Origin: a virus
IMG/VR virus record: IMGVR_UViG_3300009506_003033
Coordinates: 20,499-84,498 of that record
Reading direction: 5' to 3' (one strand)
DNA length: 64,000 nt
The notes beneath the pieces were generated by a model. The model ran no database searches. It was not told where the DNA came from and worked only from the letters and a program-made list of their open reading frames with translations. Positions 48,747 through 58,761 of this stretch are shown piece after piece (positions within the stretch are counted from its first letter, which is position 1; every line of letters begins with the position of its first letter). The position numbers and the translations under genes were made by a program.

Positions 48747-49913
48747 ATGTATATCGACAGCATGATCTACAACGGCCAAGGCTACGGACCCGTGGGGGAA
48801 GCCCTGGCTGGTTGCCACTGGGATTGCGGGCTGCTTCGCCCTTACCGAGACGAGCGGGGCAGGCCGTGCGTAACGATGAACACAACCGAGGGGCCGAAGA
48901 AGCGGCTGATCGGAGAGATTCTCAACCAGGGGATTCCAGTCCCCGTCAACAATGCCACTCTGCTACGAAAAGATGAGTGGCTCAAAATGGATGAGACGGT
49001 TGGCGAAGCGGCACGAGCTAGATTACGAGCTTGGTCTGATCTAGCGGCGTCCAGCACGTATTCCGGCTTCGATGGCATGACGAAACTCGTATTGGAACGA
49101 GAGCAGATGTCGGATGTTGGGGAGGCCGTGCAGGACATGGACGGGCTTACTGAGGGTCGGCATGACCAGCCGATGTTCGGAGTCGATGCGACGCCGTTGG
49201 CCATCACGCACGTCGATTTTCATTTTTCGATGCGGTGGCTGTCAGTCAGTCGGCAAGGAGGAATGCCACTCGATACGCGGATGGCTGCCATGGCCGGACG
49301 CCGAGTTGCCGAACTGGTTGAGCAGCAGACCATCGGATCTGCGACTGGAATGACGTTCGGGACTGCGCAATATGCGGGATTCCCATCAGGTGGTTATGGT
49401 GCGGCTGCGATGACCAGTCAGCCAGCATCGTATGGATATCTGAACTTCCCGGCTCGGCTTACTCATGATCTGATGACGCAACCCACCGGGGCGAACGGCA
49501 CGACAGTCATGGGTGAATGGCTTGATTGTCTGGAACTGTTGTATGCGGCGAACTTTCATGGGCCTTTCATGGCCTACGTGGATGCCAGCTATCAGCAGTA
49601 TCTAGACGATGACTACAAGACCAACAGCGACAAGACGCTCCGTCAGAGGCTGTTGGAGATCGATGCCATCAGTGACATTCGCAAGCTGGACTACATGACG
49701 ACTACGGCAACCGGCAAGGGTGCCACTGTCGTGTTCGTCCAGATGACATCCGACGTCGCCCGTGCCGTCATCGGAATGCCCATTACTACGGTGCAGTGGG
49801 ACAGCCGGGGAGGCATGCAGCTGAACTTCAAGGTCATGGCGATCATGACGCCGCAGTTGTTCGTCGACTACAACGGCAACTGTGGGATTCTGGTGGCCAG
49901 GACCGCAGCCTAA
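48747..49913 (+). CDS. Major capsid protein (HK97-like)
   Basis: 388 residues. MYIDSMIYNGQGYGPVGEAL, then VDFHFSMRWLSVSRQGGMPL, MAAMAGRRVAELVEQQTIGS, YVDASYQQYLDDDYKTNSDK, and LVARTAA at the end follow the encapsulin-like HK97 fold of many siphovirus capsids. AAAGGAGG upstream. Expected in hundreds of copies per virion. Confidence 0.85.
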   Translation: MYIDSMIYNGQGYGPVGEALAGCHWDCGLLRPYRDERGRPCVTMNTTEGPKKRLIGEILNQGIPVPVNNATLLRKDEWLKMDETVGEAARARLRAWSDLAASSTYSGFDGMTKLVLEREQMSDVGEAVQDMDGLTEGRHDQPMFGVDATPLAITHVDFHFSMRWLSVSRQGGMPLDTRMAAMAGRRVAELVEQQTIGSATGMTFGTAQYAGFPSGGYGAAAMTSQPASYGYLNFPARLTHDLMTQPTGANGTTVMGEWLDCLELLYAANFHGPFMAYVDASYQQYLDDDYKTNSDKTLRQRLLEIDAISDIRKLDYMTTTATGKGATVVFVQMTSDVARAVIGMPITTVQWDSRGGMQLNFKVMAIMTPQLFVDYNGNCGILVARTAA

Positions 49914-49925
49914 CTGGAGGACGCC

Positions 49926-50126
49926 ATGAGCACAACGTACGTCTATAAGGAATACACCGACGCTTACGGTGAGGCACTTGATTCCGTGGTGATCGACCAT
50001 AACACGATGACTGCCCAAGAGGCTGCGGCGAAGTTGGCTGCGATGATCGTCAATTACGTGGACCACAACGGGATGACTGACAGTGCCACGATGATTATTT
50101 CAACGTCAGCGCTGACGACGAATTGA
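49926..50126 (+). CDS. Hypothetical protein, 66 aa
   Basis: MSTTYVYKEYTDAYGEALDS then MTAQEAAAKLAAMIVNYVDH. Directly follows the capsid and ends at a terminator. Not recognised. Confidence 0.55.
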   Translation: MSTTYVYKEYTDAYGEALDSVVIDHNTMTAQEAAAKLAAMIVNYVDHNGMTDSATMIISTSALTTN

Positions 50127-50146
50127 CTTCTCCCTTTCTACCGCTG

Positions 50147-50181
50147 TGGGCACGGGGAGTTAGGACCCCGTGCCCATTTTT
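50147..50181 (+). terminator. Strong terminator after capsid
   Basis: TGGGCACGGGG pairs with CCCCGTGCCCA, 8-nt loop, then TTTTT. Eleven perfect base pairs. Confidence 0.9.
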
Positions 50182-50205
50182 CAACATTTGGACAAGGAGC
50201 ATGAC

Positions 50206-50604
50206 ATGGCATTGTTTCGTCTTCTCTTCGGTAAGCACGTCGGTCCCGGTCCCAGCAATTGTGATTGTGAACGCTGCACAGCTGATGCTGAACGGACGAA
50301 AAACAAAGAACTTTTTAAAGGAGTAAAGGGACACATTTACAACCGCGGAGATATCGTTGAAAGCGACAAGGATCTGGTGTCCAGATTTCCGAATAAATTT
50401 CAGATGGTGGATGCTTCAGGCAGGGTTGTAGAGACGCAGATGCGGCCTATTACTAGTAGCAACGAGCCGCGAGATTTTCTCAACACGATGACCAAGCAAG
50501 AACTGACCGATTATGCGGCCGGAGAAGAAATCGATCTCGCAGGCTGCAACACCAAACCAGAGATCATGCAGGCCATCAGGATGGCCGTGGGAGCTGCGGA
50601 CTGA
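50206..50604 (+). CDS. Hypothetical protein with HeH/SAP-like tail
   Basis: 132 residues. CDCERCTA metal-like pair near the start; C-terminal FLNTMTKQELTDYAAGEEID then KPEIMQAIRMAV is a HeH/Rho-N-like helix-extended-loop-helix DNA-binding fold common after capsid genes. Confidence 0.6.
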   Translation: MALFRLLFGKHVGPGPSNCDCERCTADAERTKNKELFKGVKGHIYNRGDIVESDKDLVSRFPNKFQMVDASGRVVETQMRPITSSNEPRDFLNTMTKQELTDYAAGEEIDLAGCNTKPEIMQAIRMAVGAAD

Positions 50605-50605
50605 C

Positions 50606-51019
50606 ATGGCTTATCGGGTGGGAGAGGACGAGGTGAGGGTGTTGTTGCCCGGAGGAGGTGACAGCACCCTTGCTATTGTTCCGTTCATCGCTCAAGCACA
50701 TGTGTTAACCAATGTGATCGACGCTTGTGCGGAAGATATGGGCGTTGAACTTGCTGACGATGAATTATGGCTAATAGAGAGCAACTACGCGGCATATCTC
50801 TATGTCGATGCTGATCCAAGTCATTATCGCAGCAAAAAAACCATGGATGCTTCCGCGTCTTATGCGCAAAAAGAAAACCATCCATATCTGGATACCATCA
50901 AAAAGCTTCTTGGCCCACTCGGAATACTCAACTGCCTCGAGAACAAGGGTGGCGTGATCGATTTGTTTTGGGCCGGCCTGCCTCCTAGCGAACAGACGGA
51001 TTATGTGGACAGGGATTGA
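50606..51019 (+). CDS. Head-tail connector, probable
   Basis: 137 residues: EVRVLLPGGGDSTLAIVPFI, AHVLTNVIDACAEDMGVELA, DELWLIESNYAAYLY. Helical protein at the connector position. Family not named with confidence. Confidence 0.55.
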   Translation: MAYRVGEDEVRVLLPGGGDSTLAIVPFIAQAHVLTNVIDACAEDMGVELADDELWLIESNYAAYLYVDADPSHYRSKKTMDASASYAQKENHPYLDTIKKLLGPLGILNCLENKGGVIDLFWAGLPPSEQTDYVDRD

Positions 51020-51025
51020 TGACCG

Positions 51026-51406
51026 ATGCCATACATGGAGGAAACCGACCGCTATCAAAAAGCCCTGTTGTGGCAGCGGACCGGTTACGACAGCGAAGGA
51101 GCGGCGTTGGTGTCTGCGAGAGAAGAACTCACAGTACGGTGGGAAGATCACAAGTTCGAGCGACGGGATGCACTCGGCAACATAACCACGTATGACGCTA
51201 GGGTGCATGTCGTGAAGGATAACATCCCCATAGGGTCGATCATGTGGCAGGGCGGCGAGGATGATGTAGTTGGGACTGGAGATCCCGACAGCGATCTATT
51301 CGAGGTGCAAACCTATCATGAAGTGCCCGACATAAAGGACCGCGTTCGGCGTCGAGTCGTATACCTTCTCCGGTATCACAACTCTCTGCCAGACTACGCA
51401 AGTTGA
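51026..51406 (+). CDS. Head-closure-like protein
   Basis: 126 residues: EELTVRWEDHKFERRDALGN, IPIGSIMWQGGEDD, RRVVYLLRYHNSLPD. Beta-rich stopper-type protein by size and place. Moderate support. Confidence 0.55.
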   Translation: MPYMEETDRYQKALLWQRTGYDSEGAALVSAREELTVRWEDHKFERRDALGNITTYDARVHVVKDNIPIGSIMWQGGEDDVVGTGDPDSDLFEVQTYHEVPDIKDRVRRRVVYLLRYHNSLPDYAS

Positions 51407-51460
51407 CAAGGTGCCTGGCGTCTGGCAGATGTCGACAATCACGGAATTGCGTAGTGTAGG

Positions 51461-54400
51461 GTGGCATTCACACTAGACAACTCGACGCAAGGTGCATATA
51501 GCACCGACGATCCACAAACGACCAGCCACACATGTGCAGTCGGGGCGGATTTGCTGGTGTTGCGGATCTTCGTCAACGGCACAAATGCAAGGACGGGTGG
51601 TGCTCCATCTTATGCTGGCCAGCCAATGACGGATTCCGGACAGGGATTCGTTGCCGGAAATGAAGATGGATGTGAGTTGTGGTATATCTTGGCTCCTGCA
51701 TCTGGAGCCAACAATGTTAGCATTCCTAATACTAGCCCATCCAAGAATATCCAGGCCAGTATTACTTCTTATTTTGCTGGTGCTGGCAATGATGCTGCCT
51801 TCGACAACGACAATTCAGGCACTGGCGATTCGCAGAATCCGTCTATATCTCTCAGCACGGGAGTGAACAATTGCCTTATTGATGCCGTGGTGGCCTCATC
51901 AGACAGGGATCCACCGACAGTTGGAACGGCGGAGTCATATGTTCTCGTCCACACGCTTGATGTTGGGAACCAGACATGGGGGAGTGAATATGCGTTGGAT
52001 GTGGGTGCATCCGGAGCACAAACGGTTGATTTTCACACACTTCGCAGCGATCAATGGGCGTTGATCGCCGCATCATTCAAAGAAATCGCAGCGGCAGTAC
52101 CCTCTGTATCTCCAAGCGTGTCACCTACGGGTTCACCGTCAGCATCTCCGTCAGCATCTCCATCAGCGTCTCCGAGTGCATCACCGTCGGTCTCCCCGAG
52201 TTTATCACCGTCGGCATCTCCCACGGCGTCGCCTTCGGCATCTCCATCTGTTTCGCCCAGTTTATCTCCGAGTCTTTCACCAAGTGTTTCTCCAAGTCTC
52301 TCGCCGTCGGCGAGTCCGACTGCATCTCCGTCCGCATCGCCAAGTCTTTCGCCATCTGGTTCACCATCGGCGTCTCCAAGTTTGTCGCCATCATTATCAC
52401 CCAGTTTATCCCCGTCCGCATCTCCATCGCCCAGTTTATCTCCTTCACTTTCGCCATCAGCATCACCTAGTGTATCACCGAGCGGATCTCCCAGTGCATC
52501 TCCTTCAGTTAGCCCCAGTGCATCGCCTTCGGCTAGTCCTAGCGTATCGCCATCATTGTCTCCAAGTTTATCGCCATCAGCATCACCGAGCCTTTCACCC
52601 AGTTTGTCTCCGTCGGCTTCGCCTAGCGTATCGCCATCATTGTCACCGAGCATATCGCCGTCGGTATCGCCTTCACCGAGCATGTCGCCGTCGGCCTCAC
52701 CTAGTCTTTCTCCATCGGCGTCACCGAGTGCTTCTCCATCAGCGTCACCATCGGTGTCACCATCGATATCGCCTTCACCAAGTCTATCACCGTCCGCATC
52801 GTCATCTATTGCACCGAGTAATGATTTTAGTGGCGATCCACATTGCGTCGCATTGTGGAAGTTAGAATCAAGTGCTCTCACAGTAGATTCCATTGGTACT
52901 AACACGCTCACTAATCACAATGTCGCCGAAGACACCGGGGATTACAAAGAAGGTGCGTGTAGCGGTGACTTCGTAGCTGCCAGTACGGCTTATCTCGATA
53001 TAACGGATGCTAATCTTGATAGTGGATTCCCGCTGAAAAGCGGCGAATCGAACAAAGCAATCTCCATATGCTTCTGGGTAAAGTGGGACAGCTTCGCGGT
53101 TTACAATATCGACAGTTTATTTGCCAAATGGAATGCACCCAACGACAGGTCATTTACCGTCCGTAGATACAGTACCCAAGTGGATCTGATAATCGGGCAC
53201 ACGGGTGGTACCGATTTTGAAACTGTGACTCATGCATCTGCGGTTCAGACGGGCCGATGGTATCACATCGGAGCGACGTTTGATGATTCAACAAAGGCCT
53301 ATAGAATCCGAATTTGGGATGACACTGCCGGCTCAATTCTCGGTGTAGATAAAACTGGCAATACAACAAACAACATCTCAATAACAACTGCGGATCTGCA
53401 AATTGGACAACAATCCGCATATTATTTAGATGGTCGTGGCGATGAGATCGTTGTATTTGACGACATTCTCTCTGCAGATGAAATAGACGAGATACGGCAA
53501 GGTCTCTATGCTCCGACCGGTCCCTCGCTATCTCCATCTGCGTCACCGAGTCAGTCTCCATCAGGATCACCGTCTGCATCACCATCAGCCAGCCCTAGTC
53601 TGTCCCCGAGTTTATCGCCATCAATTTCCCCAAGTGTATCTCCATCAGCAAGTCCGTCTGCATCACCTTCGGGATCTCCATCAGCATCGCCTAGCGTATC
53701 GCCTTCGATATCACCTAGTTTATCGCCTTCCATATCTCCATCACCGAGCATATCTCCATCGGCAAGTGCTGTTCCTCCGTCGGTATCGCCGAGCTTATCA
53801 CCGAGCATATCGCCGTCCGGATCGATAGTACCCAGTTGGTCTCCGGGAGCTAGTCCGAGCCCGAGCATTAGTCCGTCACCATCTGTCTCGCCTAGCCTAT
53901 CACCATCGATATCACCCAGTCCGTCTATATCTCCTAGTGCTAGCCCAACAGTCAGTCCCAGTCCATCATTATCGCCGAGTGCCAGCCCTTCCGGATTGGC
54001 AGACTTCCTGACGATAACGATAGACAACAGCGGCAAGGGAGCATATACCGATGTGCAACTCTCTTGTGACATTACAGCTGCACCGGGGATGCGAAATGAT
54101 TTCAGGGATCTCAGATTATATGACGGCGCATCCCCAGTAGCATTCGAGCTGTCAGAAATTGTCGATAGCACATCTTGCGAATTGTGGTTCAAGTGGACTC
54201 AGGGTGCCGACGACATAGATGAACTGCAATTGTGGTATAGGCCGGATCGGCCAGATGGTGGAGATGGTGCCTCGGTATTTCAGCTCTACGATGATTTCGA
54301 GTCAACGTTTGGCTATGAGAGATTAAATCCTGCCACATATCAAACGACACCAACTCCAGATCTTACTGGGCAAGGTGTCCATCCATCGGTAATCAAGTTC

Positions 54401-56893
54401 GATTCGCCGTGGCCAGACGAGAGCGGATGGATGTATTGGATGGCATTCACTCCATATGCCAATAGCGATCCAGCAAAGGAACTTCCATGCGTAGTCGTGA
54501 GTGACGACGGCGAAACTTGGGAAAATCCGCCAGGCACGGCGTTCAACCCTATCAACGATCCCGCGACCGGTGTCAATAGTGATCCATGCATCGTGTATGA
54601 CGACGATCAGGATGAGATCGTAGTCTACTACAATTGGCACGACGACGTTGATCACAAGACGTGCATGCGGACCATCGATACCAATCTGGATGTGTCCGCA
54701 GAGATTACCGTGCTTCTCAGTGATTACGCTGTCACGAGAGAAGCGGCACCCAGCGTGGTAAAGATCGGTGTCCAGTGGTTCAACTGGGGCGTGGAACTCA
54801 TCGATTCGATGATGAGGATATTCTATCGTCCGATGAACAGCCGATCTTCGATGGATTTGGCCAGACAATACATCACTTGGGACAGCAACGAAGTATCCAA
54901 TCCATGGCATTGCAGCATACGATACGATGCGGACAATGCTGAATATGTGATGATCATCGTCACCGGCAATGGCGGTGCCGGGCCGATATACATGGCCCAT
55001 TCAGATGATCGACTTCATTGGGACGGATATCCATATCCATTGCTGCGCCCAGGATTCAGCACGGCTTGGGATTGGAAGTTGTATCATCCCACCATCTTAT
55101 TAGACGGCGATGACTACAGAATTTGGTATTCGGCCTACAACGATTCTGGTGGACCAGTTGTATGGAGGATCGGATATGGAGAAACCACTCGCACCGAAGC
55201 GATAAACCGAGTCAACGGTACTGGCGCGCCTCCAGACAACGATTGGACGTATACGAACGTCTACACGGCGGGATGGCATCGTGACGGCAGAAGAAATTCC
55301 AGGCGATCGTACTGCGGAACATTCGAGGGATGGAGCGGACAGTATACACTCAAATCTGTGCCGAGCCCGCACACGTTTTATCAGGAATGCATGTTCTATG
55401 ATAATGTCGAATCGTTCAAATTCAACTTGTTTCTCGTCTACAATGGTTCGCAAACAGCGGGGATGGGTGTCAATTGGGACACATCTACGACTAAGTATGT
55501 TTACAAAGACAAGGTAGGTGCATACACAGCGAGTGCGATAAATCGATCGGCAGGATGGCATAGATTCAGCATACTTGTTGAATCGGATGATAGCATCACT
55601 TTCTATGTCGACGACGTTGAAGCCGGCAGTCTAGCAGGCCAATTCTCCGATGTCACTCACGCCAGAGTCCACGGTGATGGACAAGTGCAAGTGGATGAAC
55701 TTTGGGTGCGAAAGTACCTAGCCGACATGCCGGTGGTGACGTTAGGAAATCCACCGAGCGCGAGTCCATCCCTCAGTCCATCGGCGTCGCCATCTGCATC
55801 GCCATCTTTGAGTCCAAGTGCCAGTCCGAGCATCAGCCCGAGCCCGAGTCTCAGCCCAAGTGTTAGCCCGAGCCCGAGCATCAGTCCGAGTGCTAGTGCG
55901 GTGCCACCGTCGGTTAGTCCGAGTTTGTCACCATCTGCATCACCTTCTCTGTCGCCATCTTTGAGTCCATCGCTGTCACCGTCAGTATCTCCATCTTTGA
56001 GCCCATCGGCAAGTCCGTCTCCTTCGATATCACCTTCGATATCACCTTCCGCATCGCCATCTCTCAGCCCGTCGATGTCACCATCAGCATCGCCGTCTTT
56101 GAGCCCGTCGGTATCTCCGACGGCATCGCCGTCGGCATCGCCTTCAGTGTCACCATCTTTATCCCCGACCGCATCGCCGTCGATTTCGCCATCACCTTCG
56201 GCTTCTATTTCAGCGTCGCCATCGGCGTCACCGTCTCTCAGTCCATCAGTTTCACCTTCGCTCAGTCCATCAGCATCGCCGTCATTGAGTCCATCGCTAT
56301 CTCCATCGGTGTCGCCTTCCCTCAGTCCATCGGTGTCACCGTCTCTCAGTCCATCGTTATCGCCTTCGGTATCTCCGTCTCTAAGTCCATCGTTGTCACC
56401 ATCGGCATCACCCTCGGTCAGTCCGTCGCCATCGCTATCGCCGTCAGCCAGCCCGAGTGCATCCCCGTCGATAAGAGGCGTGCTCTCTGGCACGTTATCA
56501 ATTACCACGAGATTGTCTGCGACATTGGGCATCGGCAGCCGACTAACCGCTACAATAGGAGTCAACAATATGTCCATTCCGACGCTTTACATATCGGAAG
56601 ACAACCGATTCAGAATCACTGGCCTGAAAGACGTAGAGGAAGACGAATACGTCAACAATGCCACGGGAACATGGGAAGTTCAAACCAGGACCGGTGGAAG
56701 TATCGAGGGAGCATCTGGCGACATGACTTACCTCACAGGGACCAATGGAAATTACGTTGGATACATGGATTCAGCCGTTGCTGCATTACTCACGGAGGTC
56801 GGTAGATATCGGGTGATTATATCGATGACCAGCGACGGGCGCGATTTGTATCGTTTATTGAGCGTTCCAGCAGCATATCATGGCACCGTATAG
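51461..56893 (+). CDS. Giant Ser-Pro-repeat surface protein with LamG and DUF2341-like domains
   Basis: 1810 residues, GTG start. Order: beta domain 1-210; SPSxSPS tract 215-452; LamG-like jellyroll about 455-685 (CVALWKLESSALTVDSIGTN, ICFWVKW); second tract 688-845; DUF2341-like plus five-bladed glycosidase-like propeller about 846-1430 (LTITIDNSGKGAYTDVQLSC, DGETWE, SDDRLHWDG); third tract 1433-1672; C-terminal domain. Likely an adhesive or glycan-binding virion protein with rigid Ser-Pro linkers. Confidence 0.75.
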   Translation: MAFTLDNSTQGAYSTDDPQTTSHTCAVGADLLVLRIFVNGTNARTGGAPSYAGQPMTDSGQGFVAGNEDGCELWYILAPASGANNVSIPNTSPSKNIQASITSYFAGAGNDAAFDNDNSGTGDSQNPSISLSTGVNNCLIDAVVASSDRDPPTVGTAESYVLVHTLDVGNQTWGSEYALDVGASGAQTVDFHTLRSDQWALIAASFKEIAAAVPSVSPSVSPTGSPSASPSASPSASPSASPSVSPSLSPSASPTASPSASPSVSPSLSPSLSPSVSPSLSPSASPTASPSASPSLSPSGSPSASPSLSPSLSPSLSPSASPSPSLSPSLSPSASPSVSPSGSPSASPSVSPSASPSASPSVSPSLSPSLSPSASPSLSPSLSPSASPSVSPSLSPSISPSVSPSPSMSPSASPSLSPSASPSASPSASPSVSPSISPSPSLSPSASSSIAPSNDFSGDPHCVALWKLESSALTVDSIGTNTLTNHNVAEDTGDYKEGACSGDFVAASTAYLDITDANLDSGFPLKSGESNKAISICFWVKWDSFAVYNIDSLFAKWNAPNDRSFTVRRYSTQVDLIIGHTGGTDFETVTHASAVQTGRWYHIGATFDDSTKAYRIRIWDDTAGSILGVDKTGNTTNNISITTADLQIGQQSAYYLDGRGDEIVVFDDILSADEIDEIRQGLYAPTGPSLSPSASPSQSPSGSPSASPSASPSLSPSLSPSISPSVSPSASPSASPSGSPSASPSVSPSISPSLSPSISPSPSISPSASAVPPSVSPSLSPSISPSGSIVPSWSPGASPSPSISPSPSVSPSLSPSISPSPSISPSASPTVSPSPSLSPSASPSGLADFLTITIDNSGKGAYTDVQLSCDITAAPGMRNDFRDLRLYDGASPVAFELSEIVDSTSCELWFKWTQGADDIDELQLWYRPDRPDGGDGASVFQLYDDFESTFGYERLNPATYQTTPTPDLTGQGVHPSVIKFDSPWPDESGWMYWMAFTPYANSDPAKELPCVVVSDDGETWENPPGTAFNPINDPATGVNSDPCIVYDDDQDEIVVYYNWHDDVDHKTCMRTIDTNLDVSAEITVLLSDYAVTREAAPSVVKIGVQWFNWGVELIDSMMRIFYRPMNSRSSMDLARQYITWDSNEVSNPWHCSIRYDADNAEYVMIIVTGNGGAGPIYMAHSDDRLHWDGYPYPLLRPGFSTAWDWKLYHPTILLDGDDYRIWYSAYNDSGGPVVWRIGYGETTRTEAINRVNGTGAPPDNDWTYTNVYTAGWHRDGRRNSRRSYCGTFEGWSGQYTLKSVPSPHTFYQECMFYDNVESFKFNLFLVYNGSQTAGMGVNWDTSTTKYVYKDKVGAYTASAINRSAGWHRFSILVESDDSITFYVDDVEAGSLAGQFSDVTHARVHGDGQVQVDELWVRKYLADMPVVTLGNPPSASPSLSPSASPSASPSLSPSASPSISPSPSLSPSVSPSPSISPSASAVPPSVSPSLSPSASPSLSPSLSPSLSPSVSPSLSPSASPSPSISPSISPSASPSLSPSMSPSASPSLSPSVSPTASPSASPSVSPSLSPTASPSISPSPSASISASPSASPSLSPSVSPSLSPSASPSLSPSLSPSVSPSLSPSVSPSLSPSLSPSVSPSLSPSLSPSASPSVSPSPSLSPSASPSASPSIRGVLSGTLSITTRLSATLGIGSRLTATIGVNNMSIPTLYISEDNRFRITGLKDVEEDEYVNNATGTWEVQTRTGGSIEGASGDMTYLTGTNGNYVGYMDSAVAALLTEVGRYRVIISMTSDGRDLYRLLSVPAAYHGTV
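52105..52815 (+). repeat. Ser-Pro repeat tract 1
   Basis: Tandem SPSASPSLSPS units in degenerate codons (TCA-CCG-TCG, AGT-CCG and others), so the DNA is less repetitive than the protein. The antisense gives false GDADGD frames. Confidence 0.9.
53524..53995 (+). repeat. Ser-Pro repeat tract 2
   Basis: Same unit type with ISPSVSPS and PSASAVPPS interruptions; links LamG to the DUF2341-like region. Confidence 0.9.
55759..56475 (+). repeat. Ser-Pro repeat tract 3
   Basis: Longest uniform tract, rich in SLSPSVSPS. Shares the PSASAVPPSVSPSLSPS phrase with tract 2, suggesting past recombination. Confidence 0.9.
56571..56893 (+). CDS. Possible separate gene in frame with the giant protein
   Basis: ATG 56571 has AATAGGAG nine bases upstream and starts a compact domain MSIPTLYISEDNRFRITGLK of 107 residues, of the size of a usual phage structural gene. 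It could be made alone by internal initiation as well as fused. Confidence 0.5.
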
Positions 56894-56917
56894 GAGCTGC
56901 AAAGATGGGGGGCAACC

Positions 56918-57355
56918 ATGAACGAATTTCTGGAGAAGCATCTAGAATGGATCGTAGGTGTCATTTTAGCTGCTGTTGTTTGGTTGATTGCGAGAGCAGT
57001 GTGGCTCAAAACATGGATGATGAGAGTTGATATGATGTTCACAGAATACGATACCAAAACGACACAGATGCAAGCCACTCGGGATAGGGTGTCCGATATA
57101 CTTCAGTGGATGCAAGGTGCTAAACAAACACTTGAAGCGCAACAGAAGACGGTCGAGATGTTCGTGGCGACAGCCGGAGGCAATAAAGAGCGATTGATTA
57201 GATTGGAACAGGAAGTAATTGATCTTGGCCGCAAAATAGACGAGCACTTCGCAAGACAGAATGGAACCATTCAAAAGATCGGTGACGCGGTGGTGAAAGT
57301 TCAGGAAAACTGCCTGCGGCATTACAAGCAACAGAGAGATAAACAGGAGAAATAA
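56918..57355 (+). CDS. Membrane-anchored coiled-coil protein
   Basis: 145 residues: one N-terminal TM helix (WIVGVILAAVVWLIARAVWL) then a coiled coil (KERLIRLEQEVIDLGRKIDE). Resembles spanin-like or holin-accessory architecture; not assigned. Confidence 0.6.
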   Translation: MNEFLEKHLEWIVGVILAAVVWLIARAVWLKTWMMRVDMMFTEYDTKTTQMQATRDRVSDILQWMQGAKQTLEAQQKTVEMFVATAGGNKERLIRLEQEVIDLGRKIDEHFARQNGTIQKIGDAVVKVQENCLRHYKQQRDKQEK

Positions 57356-57360
57356 CCGCG

Positions 57361-57768
57361 ATGGTGATAGAAGGATTGGATGCCTTGAAGACGAGACTTG
57401 ACGGTCTTGCCGCGAAATCGGCAGCCAAAGATAATGGAAGTGTGGTTGTGGGATATCGTGGCGTCGGATATGCCATCTACGTGCATGAAAATGTGGAGAT
57501 GAAGTTGAAAGGACTGCCCCGTCCGAGTGGGCGAGGAAGGTACTGGGATCCACCGGGATCGGGGCCGAAGTTCCTGGAGAATCCAGCTAGGGAGATGGCT
57601 AACAGTGGGGAAATCAACCGCATGGTGAATGGCATCTATCAGAGTACCGGATCTATCATGGAAGGACTCGTTGCAGTAGGTCAGCGTTTGCAAGCTGAAA
57701 GTCAGCGAAGAGTGCCGGAGGAATTCGGCAAGTTGAAGGGTAGTGCATTTACTGCCAAGGAACCATAG
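57361..57768 (+). CDS. Tail-completion protein, HK97 gp10-like
   Basis: 135 residues: LDALKTRLDGLAAKSAAKDN, VGYRGVGYAIYVHENVEMKL, then a helical tail with QSTGSIMEGLVAVGQRLQAE. Matches the gp10-type pattern with 'YA-x-x-VHE'. Confidence 0.7.
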   Translation: MVIEGLDALKTRLDGLAAKSAAKDNGSVVVGYRGVGYAIYVHENVEMKLKGLPRPSGRGRYWDPPGSGPKFLENPAREMANSGEINRMVNGIYQSTGSIMEGLVAVGQRLQAESQRRVPEEFGKLKGSAFTAKEP

Positions 57769-57770
57769 TA

Positions 57771-58217
57771 GTGTCAGGACTACTCACCAATTCGCCGGCT
57801 GCGGTGATTCAACAGTTGATCATCGATTTCGGATTGGGAACAGCAGTCGCAGATGATGACGACTGGCCTGTGTTCTTGAGCACGACCGTAGACAGCCCGG
57901 ACAATTGCCTTACGGTCTATGATACCACCGGGATGCACGATGGGCGGCACATGGTGAACGGGGAGGTTCAGGAGCATCACGGTTTCATGGTGCGGGTGCG
58001 AAGTAAGAGATACAGCGTGGGGTGGAGCAAGGCACATGTGATCGCGATAGCGTTCGACGAGCAAGTCAGATACACGGGAGTAGTCATAGGGACTTCGACT
58101 TATTCTGTGCGAGAAATCAACAGAGCGAGCGGTCCCATCCATTTGGGAAAAGAAGTGCCCGAAAACAAGCGGCACTTATTTACATTGAACTGTTTCACGG
58201 CGTTGCGTGAATTATAA
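57771..58217 (+). CDS. Tail terminator/minor capsid-like protein
   Basis: 148 residues, GTG start. QQLIIDFGLGTAVADDDDWP, GFMVRVRSKRYSVGWSKAHV, then LFTLNCFTAL is the usual tail-terminator layout between gp10-like and tube genes. Confidence 0.65.
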   Translation: MSGLLTNSPAAVIQQLIIDFGLGTAVADDDDWPVFLSTTVDSPDNCLTVYDTTGMHDGRHMVNGEVQEHHGFMVRVRSKRYSVGWSKAHVIAIAFDEQVRYTGVVIGTSTYSVREINRASGPIHLGKEVPENKRHLFTLNCFTALREL

Positions 58218-58242
58218 CACTCTTGTAATAGGAGATTAACTC

Positions 58243-58761
58243 ATGGCCACAACTGGACCTCCGAGCCCAACCGACCGACCATCGCCAACTGGGATACCAC
58301 TGGATGACGGATATTCCACCAAAGTGACCTTCGGCGACGATACCGATGGAAACCCAGATTTCAGCATCTGGGAGAAGACAGTCAAACCGCCTGGAGTCGA
58401 TGGCTTGCCCGCGATCGATACCACTACGATGCATAATGTCACGTGGCGAAGTTTCAGCCCGAGATCGTTGAAGACGCTAACAACTTTTACTGTAACTGGT
58501 GCATATGATCCAGATTGCTATGACGATGCAGTGACATTGGTGAATGAGAACATTGTCATCACCGTCACATTCCCAGATGATGCCCAAATCTGTTTCTGGG
58601 GAGCGATCACAAACATGGACTTCGCGGAATTGGCGGAAGGAACTCATCCGCAAGTTACGATCACAGTTACGCCAACAAATCAGGACAACAATGGCGTCCT
58701 CTACGGCCCGAGAATGGAGCACGTCGGCGGCACTGGTGGAGGTGGTTTGTACATCGATTGA
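58243..58761 (+). CDS. Major tail tube protein
   Basis: 172 residues. KVTFGDDTDGNPDFSIWEKT, TVTGAYDPDCYDDAV, HPQVTITVTPTNQD form the tube beta-sandwich pattern; position between terminator and chaperone genes confirms. Confidence 0.75.
   Translation: MATTGPPSPTDRPSPTGIPLDDGYSTKVTFGDDTDGNPDFSIWEKTVKPPGVDGLPAIDTTTMHNVTWRSFSPRSLKTLTTFTVTGAYDPDCYDDAVTLVNENIVITVTFPDDAQICFWGAITNMDFAELAEGTHPQVTITVTPTNQDNNGVLYGPRMEHVGGTGGGGLYID

Noticed and set aside
52051-52911. 286-residue minus-strand Asp-Gly repeat protein, and similar frames at 53551-54192 and 55657-56577
   Set aside because: They are the antisense of the Ser-Pro tracts; the plus frame contains real domains and is continuous.
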